DNA of 64,000 nt from Roseiarcus sp963823165 (GTDB lineage: Bacteria > Pseudomonadota > Alphaproteobacteria > Rhizobiales > Beijerinckiaceae). Of the stretch, positions 62,818 to 64,000 are shown piece after piece. The position numbers and the translations under genes were made by a program. The notes below the pieces were generated by a model. It worked only from the letters and a program-made list of their open reading frames with translations. It ran no database searches and was not told the DNA's origin. Within the stretch, counting starts at the first letter, position 1. Each line of letters begins with the position of its first letter. Location: positions 248,001 to 312,000 of the forward strand of contig CAWGKV010000001.1 in NCBI GenBank assembly GCA_963823165.1, given 5' to 3'.

Positions 62818-63039
62818 CTAGCTTGAACTTATTTCAGGTCGTCTTGGGTCATCCGATTGGGCTGCTCGGCTGCGTTGGGGCGAGGGAGATGACACGACTG
62901 GTGCATTCAGATCGATGACGCGCCCTAGACGTTCGCGTGCCTGCTCGATCGCCGTCCCGTCGTCCGGACACTCGATTACGTCTGGCGGGTCACGGACGTG
63001 ACCATCCGCATCCAGAACGTAAACGCGATATTGCTCCAT
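62818..63039 (-). CDS. Small conserved hypothetical protein
   Basis: 73 residues. The N-terminal half, MEQYRVYVLDADGHVRDPP then VIECPDDGTAIEQAR, matches a short family common in Rhizobiales (YRVYVLDxDGHI...VIECxDDxxAIExA), whose usual C-terminus is VEVWxxxRxVxRL. Here the last 30 residues are unlike it (SSPSPQRSRAAQSDD), so the gene may be truncated or frameshifted after residue 40. Function unknown. Confidence 0.65.
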   Translation of the reverse strand: MEQYRVYVLDADGHVRDPPDVIECPDDGTAIEQARERLGRVIDLNAPVVSSPSPQRSRAAQSDDPRRPEISSS

Positions 63040-63160
63040 CTCACAACCGAGACGCTGCCGTATCGCACTTATTGCCTATGGAAGCGAGGTTTTGTCTGTC
63101 GGGGCTGTCGGGGAGCCGACACATGCCGGGCCGATAAGGCGCTGTGGGAAAAATCGAGCT

Positions 63161-63544
63161 TCAGGATTTACGCATGAGGTCATTCACCTGGCTGATGAGT
63201 TCTTCAGCCGCGTAGGGCTTGGCCACGAATTGGCCGTCATCGGGAATTTCCGCGCGGCTCGGCCCGTCTTGCCCCGAAGTAATTACCAGAAAAACCTTTG
63301 GCCATCGAGCGTGAACTTGCCGAGCTAGATCCATTCCATCGAACGCGCCCGGCATCTGAATGTCAGTAAACAGCAGGCGCACATGGGGCTCGGCCTCCAT
63401 CACTTTTAGAGCCCCCTCGGCGGTTGCTGCCTGAAGGACGTTAAATCCTCGCTCTTCGAGGATCTCACACGCAAACGTTCGTACAAGCGCCTCGTCTTCG
63501 ACGACGAGCGCCACCGGCCGAGCGTCGATTTGATATTCCGTCAT
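63161..63544 (-). CDS. Single-domain response regulator (CheY-like)
   Basis: 127 residues: pocket E16-D17, phosphoacceptor D61 (LLFTDIQMPGAFDGMDLA), K in FVAKPYAAEELI. No output domain. This sequence type is common as stand-alone receivers of hybrid or stress kinases in Rhizobiales. It could serve the MHYT kinase 1.8 kb away, but that is speculation. Confidence 0.92.
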   Translation of the reverse strand: MTEYQIDARPVALVVEDEALVRTFACEILEERGFNVLQAATAEGALKVMEAEPHVRLLFTDIQMPGAFDGMDLARQVHARWPKVFLVITSGQDGPSRAEIPDDGQFVAKPYAAEELISQVNDLMRKS

Positions 63545-63911
63545 TCCTAGAAACTCGGCCTTATGTCGAGTTCCCGACAGCCGGCTTCATGCGGGGCGGG
63601 CCGCATCCGGCCCGAATTACGCAACTACGCCGGGCGAGGACTGCCACACTTTTCAATTGCCTCGACGGAGGGACCGCGGCCAACCTTTCGCTGCAGTCGC
63701 AATAGAGGCAGTGCGAAGGACATCGTGTGTCAAGGCCGAACGCGGGAAAGAGAAACTTCCCCTTCGGCGGTGACGCGCTCTCGCAACGGAATGCCGGCTA
63801 TAGCGCGGATTGCGGTCCTCCGGCGACGATCGTAATGGCCCGGTATCCGCCCATTTGCGGCGTTCCCGCATGGCCGCGACTCTGCCCACGAGCCGCTCGG
63901 CAAAGACTGCC
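63545..63911. other. Gene-free region at the right side
   Basis: 367 bp with only unconvincing short frames. No hairpin with T-run seen downstream of the aminotransferase stop. Confidence 0.4.
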
Positions 63912-64000
63912 TCACCCCCTCAGCCAGCGCGCGATCCGCCGCGCCGCCTCCTCGATCTGCGCCGGATCGCGCGCGAAGCAGAGGCGCAAATGGCCTTCGC
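63912..64000 (-). CDS. Pyridoxal-phosphate aminotransferase, C-terminal end only
   Basis: The last 28 codons are in the window, ending with TGA at 63912-63914. The peptide GHLRLCFARDPAQIEEAARR and the final IARWLRG match the C-terminus of class I/II aminotransferases, where G-x-[LV]-R-[IL]-x-[FLY]-[AS] is conserved before the last helix. The gene runs off the right edge. Substrate cannot be told from this piece. Confidence 0.75.
   Translation of the reverse strand, partial: EGHLRLCFARDPAQIEEAARRIARWLRG

Overview
The window is a high-GC chromosomal segment with tightly packed, often 4-bp-overlapping operons. Protein families and operon layouts fit an alphaproteobacterium of the Hyphomicrobiales (Rhizobiales). 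The combination of formate-tetrahydrofolate ligase, a two-subunit methylmalonyl-CoA mutase, a malyl-CoA-lyase-type CoA ester lyase, class I fumarase and hydrogenase maturation genes suggests a methylotroph or methanotroph-like member (Beijerinckiaceae/Methylocystaceae type) using the serine cycle and ethylmalonyl-CoA chemistry. That taxonomic and metabolic placement is inference; no rRNA or tRNA gene was found.

Layout. 0-6.7 kb (minus): a complex I-like hyfBCEFG(I) operon whose large subunit has lost the hydrogenase nickel ligands, so it looks like an energy-converting-hydrogenase-related (Ehr) complex. 6.8-14.5 kb: inositol monophosphatase-family gene, formate-THF ligase, and a methylmalonyl-CoA mutase operon. 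14.8-18.6 kb: a DUF1127 gene with a textbook terminator and a decayed tandem copy of both, then trmFO, an SDR enzyme and an iteron-like repeat patch. 18.6-24.5 kb (minus): urea transporter urtABCDE, with urtA split by a one-base frameshift. 24.7-33.9 kb (minus): kdpFABC and kdpDE, with an extra tiny membrane-peptide gene before kdpF and a 1.1-kb insertion between kdpC and kdpD flanked by two copies of the kdpC tail. 34.3-35.3 kb: a lipoprotein PPIase. 35.4-41.0 kb (minus): hypBFCDE. 41.3-45.4 kb: a ThDP enzyme and an acyl-CoA ligase, both carrying frameshifts, next to a dead IS5-type element. 45.4-50.7 kb: response regulator and kinase, CHRD protein, cytochrome b561, mutL. 51-56.5 kb: chagasin-type inhibitor, two M16 peptidases, prephenate dehydrogenase preceded by an IS200-type remnant, L,D-transpeptidase. 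56.6-64 kb: fumarase, CoA ester lyase, a large inverted repeat, an MHYT kinase, a decayed Crp/Fnr gene, a receiver protein and the end of an aminotransferase gene.

How the genes fit together. Fhs charges THF with formate; the CoA ester lyase, fumarase and methylmalonyl-CoA mutase fit glyoxylate regeneration and C4 metabolism. Hyp proteins mature a NiFe hydrogenase that must lie elsewhere, because no NiFe-competent large subunit is present here. Urt and Kdp cover nitrogen and potassium scavenging. The rest is housekeeping and signalling, with accessory and decayed DNA concentrated at 7.7, 15.2, 18.4, 28.1-29.2, 41-45.4, 55.5 and 61.3-63 kb. Several genes differ from intact homologues by single-base indels, so either sequence error or recent decay must be considered.
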